Counted from the first letter of the stretch, positions 15,199 through 24,293 are shown. The stretch: DNA of 56,553 nucleotides from Lachnospiraceae bacterium (GCA_017479285.1 JAFVCL010000020.1:1-56553), one strand, 5' to 3'. Made by a program: numbers and translations. Notes: generated by a model not told the origin, from the letters alone.

Positions 15199-16640
15199 AC
15201 ATACTTGAGATAAGCAATCTTAACTTCATATACAACACTTCCGGAACCCTAAACAATGGTCAATTACAAAATGTAAACGGCTCGAAGGATATTTTCAGCG
15301 CCCCCGCATTAAGGGACATAAATATCAAAATACCAAAGGGGAGTATAGTTACGGTCTGTGGACCTACAGGGTGCGGAAAATCCACCCTGCTAAAGCTTCT
15401 CAAGCAGGAGATAGCACCGGCAGGCGCTTTAAGCGGAGAGATCATTTTTGACGGAAAGCCTCTCTCCTCGCTCTCCGCCTTTGAACAGGGCTCCCGCATC
15501 GCGATACTGCTCCAGAACCCGGAGGATCAGATAGTTACTGACAAGGATTGGCACGAGCTGGCTTACGGGCTGGAAAATCTCGGCTATGAAAGGAGCAGTG
15601 TCGAAAACAGGCTTGCGGAAATGCTCTCCTTTTTCAGGCTCGAGCCCATAGCCAGGACAGATACCGACAAGCTCTCCGGCGGTCAGAAGCAGCTGGTGCT
15701 TCTCGCATCTCTTTTTGCTGTTTCACCGGAACTACTGCTGCTCGATGAGCCGATCTCACAGCTTGACCCCGAGACCTCCGAGCTTTTTATCGGGACTTTA
15801 AAAAGACTGCACGAAAAGCTCGGGACAACCATTATAATCGCAGAGCATAAGCTGAAAAGCCTGCTTCCTATCTCCGATTCGGTTATCGTTATGGATAAGG
15901 GCTCAGTCAAGGCATACGGGCCTTATAAAGAAGTAAAAACGGTGCTTGAGCAGACACTTCCGCCACTTATAAGCGAGAAGGATTCCTGCCCTGCTCCAGC
16001 TTCTCCCTCCCTCAGTCTTAAAAACATCTACTTCAGGTATTCATTAAAGTCCCCTGATGTACTCGAAAACCTCTGCGCGGATTTCCGGAAAGGGCTTATT
16101 TATGCCATATTCGGCTGTAATGCAGCCGGAAAGACAACACTGCTTAATGTTATTTCCGGGCTTTATAAACCCCAGGAGGGAAGGATAAAAACCCTCCAAA
16201 AGAAGCCTAAAATCGCCTATCTGCCCCAGAATGCCGACCTTCTTTTCATATCGGATACCGTTAAAGGCGAGCTTAAGGCTTCGGGTATCAGTCCCGGCAG
16301 GATTCCGGAGCATATAAGAAACCTCGACCCGGCAAGGAGCCCCTACGACCTCAGCGGAGGTGAAAAGCAGCTCCTCGCACTCACAAAACTCATCGGAAGT
16401 GATCCCGATATCATCCTTCTTGATGAGCCCACAAAGGGTACAGATGTTATTTTATCAAAAACCATTTTAAATGAGCTGAAAAGGTTTACAGAAAACGACA
16501 AAATCGTAATTATGTCAACCCACGATATTGCCTTCGCAAAATCCTCGGCAGATATGTGTGCCATAATGTCAATGGGCAGACTTACTGCATTTAAACCCGG
16601 TAAAGAATTCTTTGAGTCGAACCGGCTGTACAGGATTTGA
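15195..16640 (+). CDS. ecfA: ECF transporter ATP-binding protein with two ABC ATPase domains
   Basis: The 481-residue protein holds two complete ABC ATPase domains. Domain 1 has Walker A GPTGCGKST, signature LSGGQKQ and Walker B LLLLDEPISQLDP. Domain 2 has Walker A GCNAAGKTT, signature LSGGEKQ and Walker B IILLDEPTKGTD, each followed by a switch histidine (AEHK, STHD). Fused EcfA/EcfA' subunits are known in dedicated (group I-like) ECF importers. It sits between the T and S components, so this seems to be a dedicated vitamin importer rather than the shared ECF module. The domain-1 N-terminus has a 25-residue insertion before Walker A. Confidence 0.92.
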   Translation: MNILEISNLNFIYNTSGTLNNGQLQNVNGSKDIFSAPALRDINIKIPKGSIVTVCGPTGCGKSTLLKLLKQEIAPAGALSGEIIFDGKPLSSLSAFEQGSRIAILLQNPEDQIVTDKDWHELAYGLENLGYERSSVENRLAEMLSFFRLEPIARTDTDKLSGGQKQLVLLASLFAVSPELLLLDEPISQLDPETSELFIGTLKRLHEKLGTTIIIAEHKLKSLLPISDSVIVMDKGSVKAYGPYKEVKTVLEQTLPPLISEKDSCPAPASPSLSLKNIYFRYSLKSPDVLENLCADFRKGLIYAIFGCNAAGKTTLLNVISGLYKPQEGRIKTLQKKPKIAYLPQNADLLFISDTVKGELKASGISPGRIPEHIRNLDPARSPYDLSGGEKQLLALTKLIGSDPDIILLDEPTKGTDVILSKTILNELKRFTENDKIVIMSTHDIAFAKSSADMCAIMSMGRLTAFKPGKEFFESNRLYRI

Positions 16641-16762
16641 ATTATGTAAATCGCTTTTTACAATGAATAACCTGTGGTTTTTATTCCCTGTATGGCAGTT
16701 TAAGATAACACGCATAATTCTATTTTTCTGATTCAAAGCAGATTGTTCTTGGGATAGTTGAT

Positions 16763-17431
16763 ATGGTAATAGAAAAATATTACATTTTAATATCTCTTTT
16801 TCTTATCACGGGTGCCCTGGTGATCACTTTTATGCGCCTTGATAAAAGAAACACAGGTGTCAGAAGACTTACTTTAATTTCTGTTATGACAGCGTTGTCA
16901 ATCGTCAGCCGCTTTGTATTTGCTGCATTTCCTGCCTTTAAACCAATGTCAGCTATTGTAATTATGACAGGCGTGTATCTTGGCGGTGAGGCAGGTTTTT
17001 TATGCGGATGTCTGACTGCTTTTATCTCGAATTTTTACTTCGGACAGGGTCCCTGGACCCCTTTTCAGATGGTTTCCCTCGGTCTTATCGGTCTGCTGGC
17101 CGCCCTTATTTTTAAGGGCAGGGATTTCCTCGTCCCGGGGAGGAAGAAGAATAAACACGGTATCGAAGAAAAGGCGAAATATTTTAGTCTTAAGCTTCCT
17201 CTTCTTTGTCTCTACGGGCTTTTATGCGGAGTATTCTATTCTCTTTTTCTCGATACATGGACAATGCTCTGGACTTACGGCACCCTGAACCTCGAAGGTT
17301 ATCTGGCAACAATAGCCCTGGCAACCCCCTATACGATACTGTATGCCGCTTCAAATGTCATATTCCTGCTGATTTTCGAGCCCGTCTTCGGAAAAAGACT
17401 CGGCAGGATAATTTCAAAATACAGGATCTGA
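16763..17431 (+). CDS. ECF transporter substrate-binding (S) component, probably for cobalamin
   Basis: The 222-residue integral membrane protein has about six helices. It has an S-component-like core: RRLTLISVMTALSIVSRF, then AFKPMSAIVIMTGVYLGG, GFLCGCLTAFISNFYFGQGP and WTPFQMVSLGLIGLLAAL. The proline/glycine turns and the F-x-P/S loop are typical of ECF S components, which bind the vitamin and topple in the membrane. The substrate is inferred from the riboswitch and the transcobalamin-like partners, not from residues. It lies 122 bases after the ATPase gene, so a separate promoter is possible. Confidence 0.8.
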   Translation: MVIEKYYILISLFLITGALVITFMRLDKRNTGVRRLTLISVMTALSIVSRFVFAAFPAFKPMSAIVIMTGVYLGGEAGFLCGCLTAFISNFYFGQGPWTPFQMVSLGLIGLLAALIFKGRDFLVPGRKKNKHGIEEKAKYFSLKLPLLCLYGLLCGVFYSLFLDTWTMLWTYGTLNLEGYLATIALATPYTILYAASNVIFLLIFEPVFGKRLGRIISKYRI

Positions 17432-17477
17432 CCTTTATGCTTTTCTTCGCCTGTCTGTTTCCTTATTTTACCCACAC

Positions 17478-17506
17478 TTAACAATCACCCCTCATTATGT
17501 TATAAT
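17478..17506 (+). promoter_or_regulatory. Sigma-A promoter for trkA-trkH
   Basis: TTAACA (17478-17483), a 17-base spacer and a perfect TATAAT (17501-17506) lie 41 bases before the trkA start. Confidence 0.65.
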
Positions 17507-17546
17507 TCAAATGTTGTTTAAAAATGAATTTACCCGAGGATAGAAT

Positions 17547-18908
17547 ATGAACATTATCATCGTAGGCTGCGGCAAGGTAGGTCATACCTTGGTCGAACAG
17601 CTTGGCGGAGAACAGCATGACATTGTGGTCGTAGACCTTAATCCCGACAAAGTACACAGCATCACGGATGAACTTGATGCCCAGGGAATAGTCGGAAACG
17701 GAGTAAGCTACCAGACGCTACAGGAGGCTGGGATTGACAGAGCGGATCTTCTTATCGCGGTAACCGCTTCCGACGAGCAGAACCTTCTTTGCTGCTGCAT
17801 CGCAAGGCAGGCCGGTCATTGTAAGACCATAGCGAGGGTGCGTAACCCTCTTTACAACGAGGAAATCTCGTTCCTGCGTGACAAGCTGGGGCTTGACCTT
17901 ATAATAAACCCCGAGCTTCTGACCGCAAACGAGATCGCGCGGATATTCCAGTTCCCCTCAGCGGTCAAGATCGACACCTTCTCGAAAGGCCGGCTTGAGC
18001 TTATACATTTCAGGGTAACCAAGGAATGTCTCCTTAACGGTCTTAAGCTTATGAATTTAAAGGAAGTCCTCGGATTTAATGTCCTGATCCCTCTTGTAAC
18101 AAGAGGAGACGAGGTTATAATCCCCCGTGGTGACTTTTCCTTTGAGGAAGGCGATGTGGCTTCCGTGGCTACCACCGCAAAGACTGCATCCATGTTTTTC
18201 AGAAAGATAGGCTTTACCTCCGGCAGGACCCGCACCGCAATGCTTGTAGGCGGAGGAACCATTTCCTATTATCTTGCCAAAAGACTTCTTTCAGCGGGAA
18301 TCAACACCAAGATCATAGAAATAGACGATAAGGTGTGCAGCGAGCTTTCCGAAAAGCTCCCCGAAGCCACCATAATATGCGGAGACGGAACCGACGAGAG
18401 ATTGCTGCTCCAGGAGGGGCTCGAAAGTGCAGACGGCTTTGTTGCCCTTACCGGTCTTGACGAAGAAAACATACTGCTTGCGCTGCTTGCCAGAAAGCTC
18501 AGCAACACCAAAGCAGTAAGCAAGATAAACCGGATCAACTTTAATTCCCTGCTCGGAGATATAAAGCTTGATACCACTATTTTCCCCAGACTCCTTACCG
18601 CGAACCTTATACTGCGGTATGCCCGCTCGATGAACGACTCTCTCGGAAGTAATGTGGAAAACCTGTACAGACTCGAGGACGGAAAGGCAGAAGCTCTCGA
18701 ATTCTATGTAAAGGAACCGTCGGGAGTAACCGATACCCCCCTTATGCAGCTTAGCAGCAAGCTCAAAAAAGACATCAATATCTGCTCCATAACCCGTGGA
18801 AACCAGATCATATTCCCCACAGGTCAGGATGAGATAAAGGTGGGCGATTATGTTGTCATCGTAATGAAGCACTGCGGAATGACGGATATTAAAGACATCT
18901 TAAAATAA
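17547..18908 (+). CDS. trkA: Trk potassium uptake, NAD-binding regulatory protein TrkA
   Basis: TrkA is the cytoplasmic gating subunit of the TrkH potassium channel. The 453-residue protein has two RCK repeats. The first Rossmann domain starts NIIIVGCGKVGHTLVEQL with acidic VVVDLNPDK. The second starts MLVGGGTISYYLAKRL near residue 232, with IIEIDDK. Each is followed by an RCK_C segment (the last is KVGDYVVIVMKHC). Nucleotides regulate such proteins in the family. trkH begins 23 bases downstream. Confidence 0.95.
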   Translation: MNIIIVGCGKVGHTLVEQLGGEQHDIVVVDLNPDKVHSITDELDAQGIVGNGVSYQTLQEAGIDRADLLIAVTASDEQNLLCCCIARQAGHCKTIARVRNPLYNEEISFLRDKLGLDLIINPELLTANEIARIFQFPSAVKIDTFSKGRLELIHFRVTKECLLNGLKLMNLKEVLGFNVLIPLVTRGDEVIIPRGDFSFEEGDVASVATTAKTASMFFRKIGFTSGRTRTAMLVGGGTISYYLAKRLLSAGINTKIIEIDDKVCSELSEKLPEATIICGDGTDERLLLQEGLESADGFVALTGLDEENILLALLARKLSNTKAVSKINRINFNSLLGDIKLDTTIFPRLLTANLILRYARSMNDSLGSNVENLYRLEDGKAEALEFYVKEPSGVTDTPLMQLSSKLKKDINICSITRGNQIIFPTGQDEIKVGDYVVIVMKHCGMTDIKDILK

Positions 18909-18931
18909 ACGGCCCGTTTTGAGGAAGAAAA

Positions 18932-20374
18932 ATGAACTTTACAATGGTGGCCTATATTATAGGCTGGATACTACAGATAGAGGCTGCTTTTATGCTGCTT
19001 CCAACGATCGTAGGCTTTTGCTACGGCGAGACAGAGCACGCGGCGGTTTACATAATCACGGCACTCGTAAGCTTCGCTCTCGGTCTTGTTATCAAACTTA
19101 AAAAACCTAAAACGCGCGATCTCTACACCCGCGAAGGCTTTGCCACCGTAGCCATCGGCTGGATAGCGATGAGCGCGGTAGGGGCGGTTCCTTTTACCGC
19201 CACCGGAGATATTCCAAACTACATAGACGCCCTCTTCGAGTCCGTCTCAGGTTTTACTACCACCGGAGGAAGCATTTTGCCAAATGTCGAAACCCTCTCC
19301 CATGCCAACCTTTTCTGGAGAAGCTTCAGCCACTGGATCGGCGGTATGGGCGTATTTGTCTTCATTATGGCGATTTTCCCCATAATGGGCGGATACTCGA
19401 TAAACCTTATGCGTGCGGAAAGCACCGGACCCGCGGTCGGCAAGCTTGTTCCGAGAGTGCAGAAAACCGCAAAGATCCTCTACGCGATCTATCTCGGTCT
19501 AACCGTGATCGGCTGTATCGTATTTATGATCTGCGGTATGAGCTTCTTTGATGCCGCAACCACCATATTCGGAACGGTCGGAACGGGAGGATACGGAATA
19601 AAGGCCGACTCCATAACCTCATATTCTGCATCTGTTCAATGGGCGATTACAATATTCATGATACTGAGCGGTATTAACTATTCAGTATATTTCTGTCTTC
19701 TTCGCAGACAGTTTAAGGACGCTTTCTCCATATCCGAGGTAAAATGGTACCTCGGCATAATACTTGTAAGTACTGCAATTATCACATGGAATATACACGG
19801 CTTTTACTCTTCTGTCGGCGAATCCGCAAGACACGCGGCATTTCAGGTCAGCTCGATAATTACAACTACCGGTTTCTCGACTGCCGATTTTGATCTCTGG
19901 CCCTCGCTTTCGAAGACAATACTCGTTATACTGATGTTCTGCGGAGCCTGCTCGGGAAGCACCGGAGGCGGAATGAAGATATCCCGTTGGCTCATAATGG
20001 GGAAGACTATTTTCAAAGAGCTTTCGACCATGGTGCATCCCCGCCAGGTAAAGAAGATCCATATGGACGGTCATGTGGTCGAGCACGAGACCGTAAGAGC
20101 GACAAATGTTTATCTTGCGTCCTACTTCTTCATTATGCTTTTGTCACTCCTGCTCATATCGATCGACAATTTCGATTTTACAACCAACTTTACCGGCGTT
20201 GTTGCCATGCTGAACAATATAGGTCCCGGTCTCGGACTCGTGGGCCCCACCGGTAATTTCGCAGGCTTCAGCAGTTTTTCAAAGATAGTGCTCATCTTTG
20301 ACATGCTTGCAGGAAGACTTGAACTCTTCCCCATGCTTATAATCCTTAAGCCCGCCTGCTGGAAAAAGTACTAA
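18932..20374 (+). CDS. trkH: Trk/Ktr potassium transporter membrane subunit TrkH
   Basis: The 480-residue membrane protein has the four-fold M1-P-M2 plan of the Trk/Ktr/HKT family. Filter glycines appear in SVSGFTTTGGS, GTVGTGGYG, ITTTGFSTADF and NIGPGLG. It imports potassium together with the TrkA subunit encoded directly upstream. A terminator follows at 20402-20467, closing the two-gene operon. Confidence 0.95.
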   Translation: MNFTMVAYIIGWILQIEAAFMLLPTIVGFCYGETEHAAVYIITALVSFALGLVIKLKKPKTRDLYTREGFATVAIGWIAMSAVGAVPFTATGDIPNYIDALFESVSGFTTTGGSILPNVETLSHANLFWRSFSHWIGGMGVFVFIMAIFPIMGGYSINLMRAESTGPAVGKLVPRVQKTAKILYAIYLGLTVIGCIVFMICGMSFFDAATTIFGTVGTGGYGIKADSITSYSASVQWAITIFMILSGINYSVYFCLLRRQFKDAFSISEVKWYLGIILVSTAIITWNIHGFYSSVGESARHAAFQVSSIITTTGFSTADFDLWPSLSKTILVILMFCGACSGSTGGGMKISRWLIMGKTIFKELSTMVHPRQVKKIHMDGHVVEHETVRATNVYLASYFFIMLLSLLLISIDNFDFTTNFTGVVAMLNNIGPGLGLVGPTGNFAGFSSFSKIVLIFDMLAGRLELFPMLIILKPACWKKY

Positions 20375-20401
20375 ATTGTACTGAAGTCTGATAACTGTTT
20401 T

Positions 20402-20467
20402 AGCCACTGTTTGCTGTTTCTTTATTATAGACAAAACTTATAACAGTGGCTGTTTTTGTGTCTTATG
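20402..20467 (+). terminator. Intrinsic terminator after trkH
   Basis: AGCCACTGTT (20402-20411) pairs perfectly with AACAGTGGCT (20452-20461) across a 40-base loop, followed by GTTTTTG. The rest of the gap to 20630 is AT-rich and holds no gene. Confidence 0.65.
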
Positions 20468-20630
20468 GTTAGTTATTTCTAATTTTTGTTAGATAGTTTA
20501 TGTTATTTTTATTGTATTCTAACTGATGTTGTGGTAGACTTATACATACAGGTCGGTATATTTGGATATGATTTATTTACACATTAAATTTACACAGGAG
20601 CTTTAACACTAAAGCAAACAGGAGCTTATT

Positions 20631-21008
20631 ATGAAAAGCAATGAATCTTCAGAAGATTATTTAGAGACAATACTTATGCTGAGCGAGGTAAAACCTGTTG
20701 TCCGCTCGGTTGATATAGCGAATGAGCTGGGCTACAAAAAATCCAGCGTAAGCGTTGCAATGAAAAACCTTCGTGAGCGCGGTATGATAACCGTCACTGA
20801 CGAAGGCTATATCTATCTTACCGAGTCCGGTAAGGAAATCGCGGAGATGATCTACGAGCGCCACAAGCTTATCTCCGGCTGGCTGATGAAGCTCGGTGTC
20901 GATAAGGAGACTGCCCTCGAGGACGCCTGCCGTGTCGAGCACGACCTCAGCGCCGAAAGCTTCGCAGCGATCAAAAAATATATCCTTAAAGATAACAAGA
21001 AGAAGTAA
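20631..21008 (+). CDS. DtxR/MntR-family metal-dependent transcription regulator
   Basis: The 125-residue protein has an N-terminal winged helix (SSEDYLETILMLSE, then RSVDIANELGYKKSSVSVAMKNLRERGMI) and a metal-binding helix ending with the family motif DACRVEHDLS. The Asp/Glu in EDYLET and the Glu-His pair match MntR manganese ligands. It lacks the SH3-like domain of DtxR, so it is of MntR size. It has its own leader of 160 bases after the trkH terminator. No manganese or iron transporter is in the window, so its targets are unknown. Confidence 0.85.
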   Translation: MKSNESSEDYLETILMLSEVKPVVRSVDIANELGYKKSSVSVAMKNLRERGMITVTDEGYIYLTESGKEIAEMIYERHKLISGWLMKLGVDKETALEDACRVEHDLSAESFAAIKKYILKDNKKK

Positions 21009-21011
21009 GGC

Positions 21012-23180
21012 TTACAATCCGTTTTGCTTGGTCGCATACTCCGCCTGCTCACTGGTAAAGCCATCTTCAATCAGCTTTTTAACCAGAGAGTCGTGATCAT
21101 ATTTAACAGTAGTCGCTGCGGCAATATATTCTTTAGCCTTCTTTGAAGCCTGCTCTTTCCAGTCAGCTCCGCAATTTGCGATGGCATAATCGGCTTCTTT
21201 CTCTGAATACTTATCAGTTTCCATAAGGATTTTCTTTAGGGCATCGGCGGAATATGCGTTTGAGGCAAGATACTCTTTTGCCTTTGCAAGTGCCTTTGTC
21301 TCGTTTTCCGTCGCAGTAGTGCTTGTACTTGTACCGCTATTCGTATTGGTGGCTGTACCGGTGTTTGTATTAGTATCGGTATTGGTGTTTGTATTTGTAC
21401 CGGTGTTGGTGTTCGTATTTGTACCGGTATTAGTATTTGTGTTCGTGTTCGTATTTGTATTCGTACTCGTTCCGGTATCCGTATTCGTTGTAGTGCCCAT
21501 GCCGCCGGTCGTCGTATCCGTTCCGGTGGCGGTGGTCTCCTCCTTCCAGCTTACAACATTGTGGTAGAGCTTATAGAATCCGCCACTCATTCTCTCCGCC
21601 TGGATCTGGATGGAAAAATTCGTCATCCCGAGGCTCTTTAGCGCATCATCCACATACCCCTTCTTATACCCGCCTGTTCCGTACTCGGATTCAATCTTGC
21701 TAAACAGGGATGCCGGTACGATATTGGAAAAATGCTGGTCTCCGCTGCCTGCTGCCACAAGCTTCTTCTTGCAGTCCGCATAATACTCCTCCAGAGTCCA
21801 GACCGCATCCGTTTCCTTAAGTCCCTGTGCATTCAGCGCAGCCACAAGTTCTTCTTTTGTAGGCGTGGCTGTTGTGCTACCGGTTGTACCGCTGTTTGTG
21901 CTTGTGCCTGCATTGTTGCCTGTCTTATCGTCCTTTTTCTCCGGATATAGGTCATCGTACTTTAAGGGCTCAAACTGCTCCCCTGAAGAAACCGTAGACG
22001 CATCTCCCGGCGCTACCTCAGCCACAGCTCCCTTCTCAAGCCCGCGATACTGCGTAGCGTTGCAGGGCGGCAGATTAACGGAGAGACTTGTTCTCGTATG
22101 TGTCGGAGCGAAATCACTGTCAGTCCTGTTGAAATAATCGTATGTCGAAGGATTTGTGTCGTCCCATGTTATATCTTCATTGTAGTAACCGTCGGAAAGC
22201 TTTACGATATTCCATGCATGATCCTCGCCGGCGTATCCTGTGCAGTAATAGCAGGGAATTCCCAGTTTTTGGAGAACATACTGGTTTGCCCTCGCGTATC
22301 CGGCACAGACACTGCTTCCGTTTACAAGCGCGCTGTATGCGCTTTGGCTTAAAGCCGCATTGGAATTATATGTAACATGCTCCACAAGGTAATCATGTAC
22401 ATATTTTTCCTTCTCGTAGTCGCTTCCCAAATTCTGTGCACCCGCAACTATTGCGTTTGCAGCGGTTTCAAAGTTTGTCTTTGCGCTATCGAGAGCATTT
22501 ACAAGAGTATAATACGCAAGCTGAATCTCAACCACGGAGCCGGACTTTGTGTATTTAACGGAATAACTGGTGTCGAGATAAAAAAGCTCTGGATGGTCGT
22601 TTACCACCGCCTCAAAAATATTTGCAAGCTGTGAGTTATTTATTGCCTTTACCGGTGCAAAGGATGAATTGTTCGCAACGGCATTTGCGTAAATCTGCCT
22701 GTAAACCGCCTTCTCATCATCGTTAAGCATCTCATAGTAGGGATATATCGTCGCATCAAAGGTCAGATTCTCTCCGGTTTCGCCCGTGCTTAGGGATTTC
22801 TTTATGGTCTCTGCCACATCATCCTCTACCTTCTCCTCTTCGCTCTCTATAGGCATGTAACCCGTGAGCTTTGAAAGGTCTGCGGGAACCTCATTCTCTG
22901 CCGGAAGCTCTACAATAACAACAGGTTCCTCTCCGGTAACGGAATCCGGTATGGTAACGCTCACATTGCCGTCCTCGTCCGTGACAACATCGATATCACC
23001 GGACTCCTCCCCGGAGATCTTTCCAAAAAGCTTTGACAATCCGTTAAGGAAACTCACTCCGTTAACAGCATCGGAAACTGCCGCCGTAAGCTTGGGATTG
23101 ACGGCGCACAACAATATGAAAACGCAGAGGGCTATTACAAGTGCCGCAAGCGTATAAAATATTCCCTTTAAAACCTTCAT
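21012..23180 (-). CDS. Secreted/membrane transglutaminase-like protein with C-terminal Ltp domains
   Basis: The 722-residue protein has an N-terminal membrane anchor (about 5-27). A transglutaminase-like domain (about 170-350) has catalytic residues C292 (SSVCAGYA), H321 (DHAWNIV) and D336 (EDITWDD). A linker follows, then a middle domain (about 440-540) and a Thr-Asn-Gly repeat spacer (about 555-620). Two C-terminal repeats of the Ltp type (host-cell surface-exposed lipoprotein domain) contain KAKEYLASNAYSADAL, ADWKEQASKKAKEYI and DGFTSEQAEYATKQNG. It could cross-link or cleave wall peptides at the cell surface. Its stop lies four bases from the end of the convergent DtxR-type gene. Confidence 0.82.
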   Translation of the reverse strand: MKVLKGIFYTLAALVIALCVFILLCAVNPKLTAAVSDAVNGVSFLNGLSKLFGKISGEESGDIDVVTDEDGNVSVTIPDSVTGEEPVVIVELPAENEVPADLSKLTGYMPIESEEEKVEDDVAETIKKSLSTGETGENLTFDATIYPYYEMLNDDEKAVYRQIYANAVANNSSFAPVKAINNSQLANIFEAVVNDHPELFYLDTSYSVKYTKSGSVVEIQLAYYTLVNALDSAKTNFETAANAIVAGAQNLGSDYEKEKYVHDYLVEHVTYNSNAALSQSAYSALVNGSSVCAGYARANQYVLQKLGIPCYYCTGYAGEDHAWNIVKLSDGYYNEDITWDDTNPSTYDYFNRTDSDFAPTHTRTSLSVNLPPCNATQYRGLEKGAVAEVAPGDASTVSSGEQFEPLKYDDLYPEKKDDKTGNNAGTSTNSGTTGSTTATPTKEELVAALNAQGLKETDAVWTLEEYYADCKKKLVAAGSGDQHFSNIVPASLFSKIESEYGTGGYKKGYVDDALKSLGMTNFSIQIQAERMSGGFYKLYHNVVSWKEETTATGTDTTTGGMGTTTNTDTGTSTNTNTNTNTNTNTGTNTNTNTGTNTNTNTDTNTNTGTATNTNSGTSTSTTATENETKALAKAKEYLASNAYSADALKKILMETDKYSEKEADYAIANCGADWKEQASKKAKEYIAAATTVKYDHDSLVKKLIEDGFTSEQAEYATKQNGL

Positions 23181-23222
23181 AACAAATACCTGTAAAATAA
23201 TATTCCCTGTCTGCCAAAAACT

Positions 23223-23477
23223 CTAAATCCTCGATGTACCCAGAAATGACCTGTTCACAAGACTCATCCGCAAAATCCTGTCACACAGCTCATCGTAGGG
23301 AATGCCCACAGCCTCCGCCTCTATGGCAAGATCCGAATCGGGGTAAAGCCGGGGAAGCGAATCGCATTCCGAACATATATATGTATCGTCATCTTTTAAA
23401 ATAAAATCAACCTTTGAGTATGCAAAAGTTCCCAAAACTTCCGATATGATCTGTACCGTCTCCTCGATAAGAGTCAT
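23223..23477 (-). pseudogene. Relic of the C-terminal end of D-Ala-D-Ala ligase
   Basis: The 84-residue product resembles the last part of D-alanine--D-alanine ligase. GTFAYSKVDFILKDDDTYIC aligns with the family's CSRVDFFLTEDGEIYLNE. IPYDELCDRILRMSL matches the C-terminal YxELxDRLIxLA helix. The catalytic metal-binding E-x-N motif (NEINTLPG in active enzymes) reads SECDSLPR, so the ligand residues and the glycine are changed. The first three quarters of a ligase are absent and nothing upstream resembles them. It is either a pseudogene or a recruited small protein. It has ATG and an intact frame. Confidence 0.55.
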
Positions 23478-23628
23478 CCCGCCAAAGACTGTATGCTTCT
23501 TTCATAGTTTATTTTACACTATTTTAAAGCTTTTTTATACTGTTTTCTGTTTTGGTTTAAACCGGGCAGCTAAATACCCTGTCTGGCTGAAGCTACTGCC
23601 CAAATGCTGCCCAAATGTTTAATCCGTC

Positions 23629-23657
23629 TTGAAAAGAAAGCCATTAAATGGTAAAAT
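23629..23657 (+). promoter_or_regulatory. Sigma-A promoter for the nitroreductase gene
   Basis: TTGAAA (23629-23634), a 17-base spacer and TAAAAT (23652-23657) lie 37 bases before the ATG, with AGGAGGG close to the start. Upstream, CCCAAATG is repeated (CTGCCCAAATGCTGCCCAAATG). Confidence 0.6.
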
Positions 23658-23693
23658 ATCAGCTTAGAGAATTATATTTCAGGAGGGCCAAAA

Positions 23694-24227
23694 ATGGAAG
23701 CAATTGAATGCATCAAAGGACGCAGAAGCATCCGTAAATTCGACGAAAGACCCGTATCCCATGAACTTATCGAAAGCATAGTTGCCACCGCGGCAATGGC
23801 GCCAAGCTGGAAAAACACCCAGGTTACCCGCTATATTGCTCTTGAGGGAGCGGCAAAGGATGCTCTCGCGAAGTGTACAACTATATGGCCTAAAAACGGC
23901 GATATAATAAACGGAGCACCGATGGTCATTGCGGTGTGTGCTGTTTCCAAGCGCAGCGGATACGAAAAGGACGGTTCTTTCTCCACAAACAAGGGTGATA
24001 AATGGGAAATGTTCGATGTGGGAGCGGCAAGCGAGGCTTTTTGTCTTGCGGCACACGAAGCAGGACTCGGAACCGTTATCCTCGGTCTTTATGATGATAA
24101 CGCTCCAGAGGTAATAGGCGTTCCCGAAGGACAGGAGCTTATCGCTCTTATCCCCATAGGGTTCCCCGCAGAATCCCCCAAAGCCCCAAGACGCAAAGAG
24201 GTTTCGGATCTCCTTTCATTCAGATAA
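23694..24227 (+). CDS. Nitroreductase-family FMN oxidoreductase
   Basis: This 177-residue member of the nitroreductase superfamily uses FMN and NAD(P)H to reduce diverse substrates. The FMN phosphate-binding motif is in RRSIRKFDERPV near the N-terminus. PSWKNTQ carries the flavin-contact Asn region, and AAHEAGLGTVILG and the C-terminal PAESPKAPRRKEVSDLL match the family. Length is typical for the short single-domain type. Substrate cannot be read from sequence. A strong terminator follows. Confidence 0.9.
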   Translation: MEAIECIKGRRSIRKFDERPVSHELIESIVATAAMAPSWKNTQVTRYIALEGAAKDALAKCTTIWPKNGDIINGAPMVIAVCAVSKRSGYEKDGSFSTNKGDKWEMFDVGAASEAFCLAAHEAGLGTVILGLYDDNAPEVIGVPEGQELIALIPIGFPAESPKAPRRKEVSDLLSFR

Positions 24228-24234
24228 ACAGACA

Positions 24235-24270
24235 GGTTGCCGGTGAAATATTCATTGGCAGCCTTTTTTT
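24235..24270 (+). terminator. Intrinsic terminator between nitroreductase and pyrB
   Basis: GGTTGCCGGTGAA (24235-24247) pairs with TTCATTGGCAGCC (24251-24263) over 13 positions, counting G-U pairs, with a three-base loop and seven T after it. It ends 23 bases before pyrB, so pyrB may need a start within or read-through past it. An attenuation role is possible, but no PyrR-binding leader was recognised. Confidence 0.8.
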
Positions 24271-24293
24271 CGTAAATTCAGTGAGGTATATTT

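Noticed and set aside
21319-21567. 82-codon Val/Phe-rich frame on the plus strand
   Set aside because: It is the reverse of the Thr-Asn-Gly spacer of the transglutaminase-like gene.
24235-24270. pyrB attenuator
   Set aside because: The hairpin is a good terminator, but no anti-terminator or PyrR-binding loop was found; it is treated as the nitroreductase terminator.
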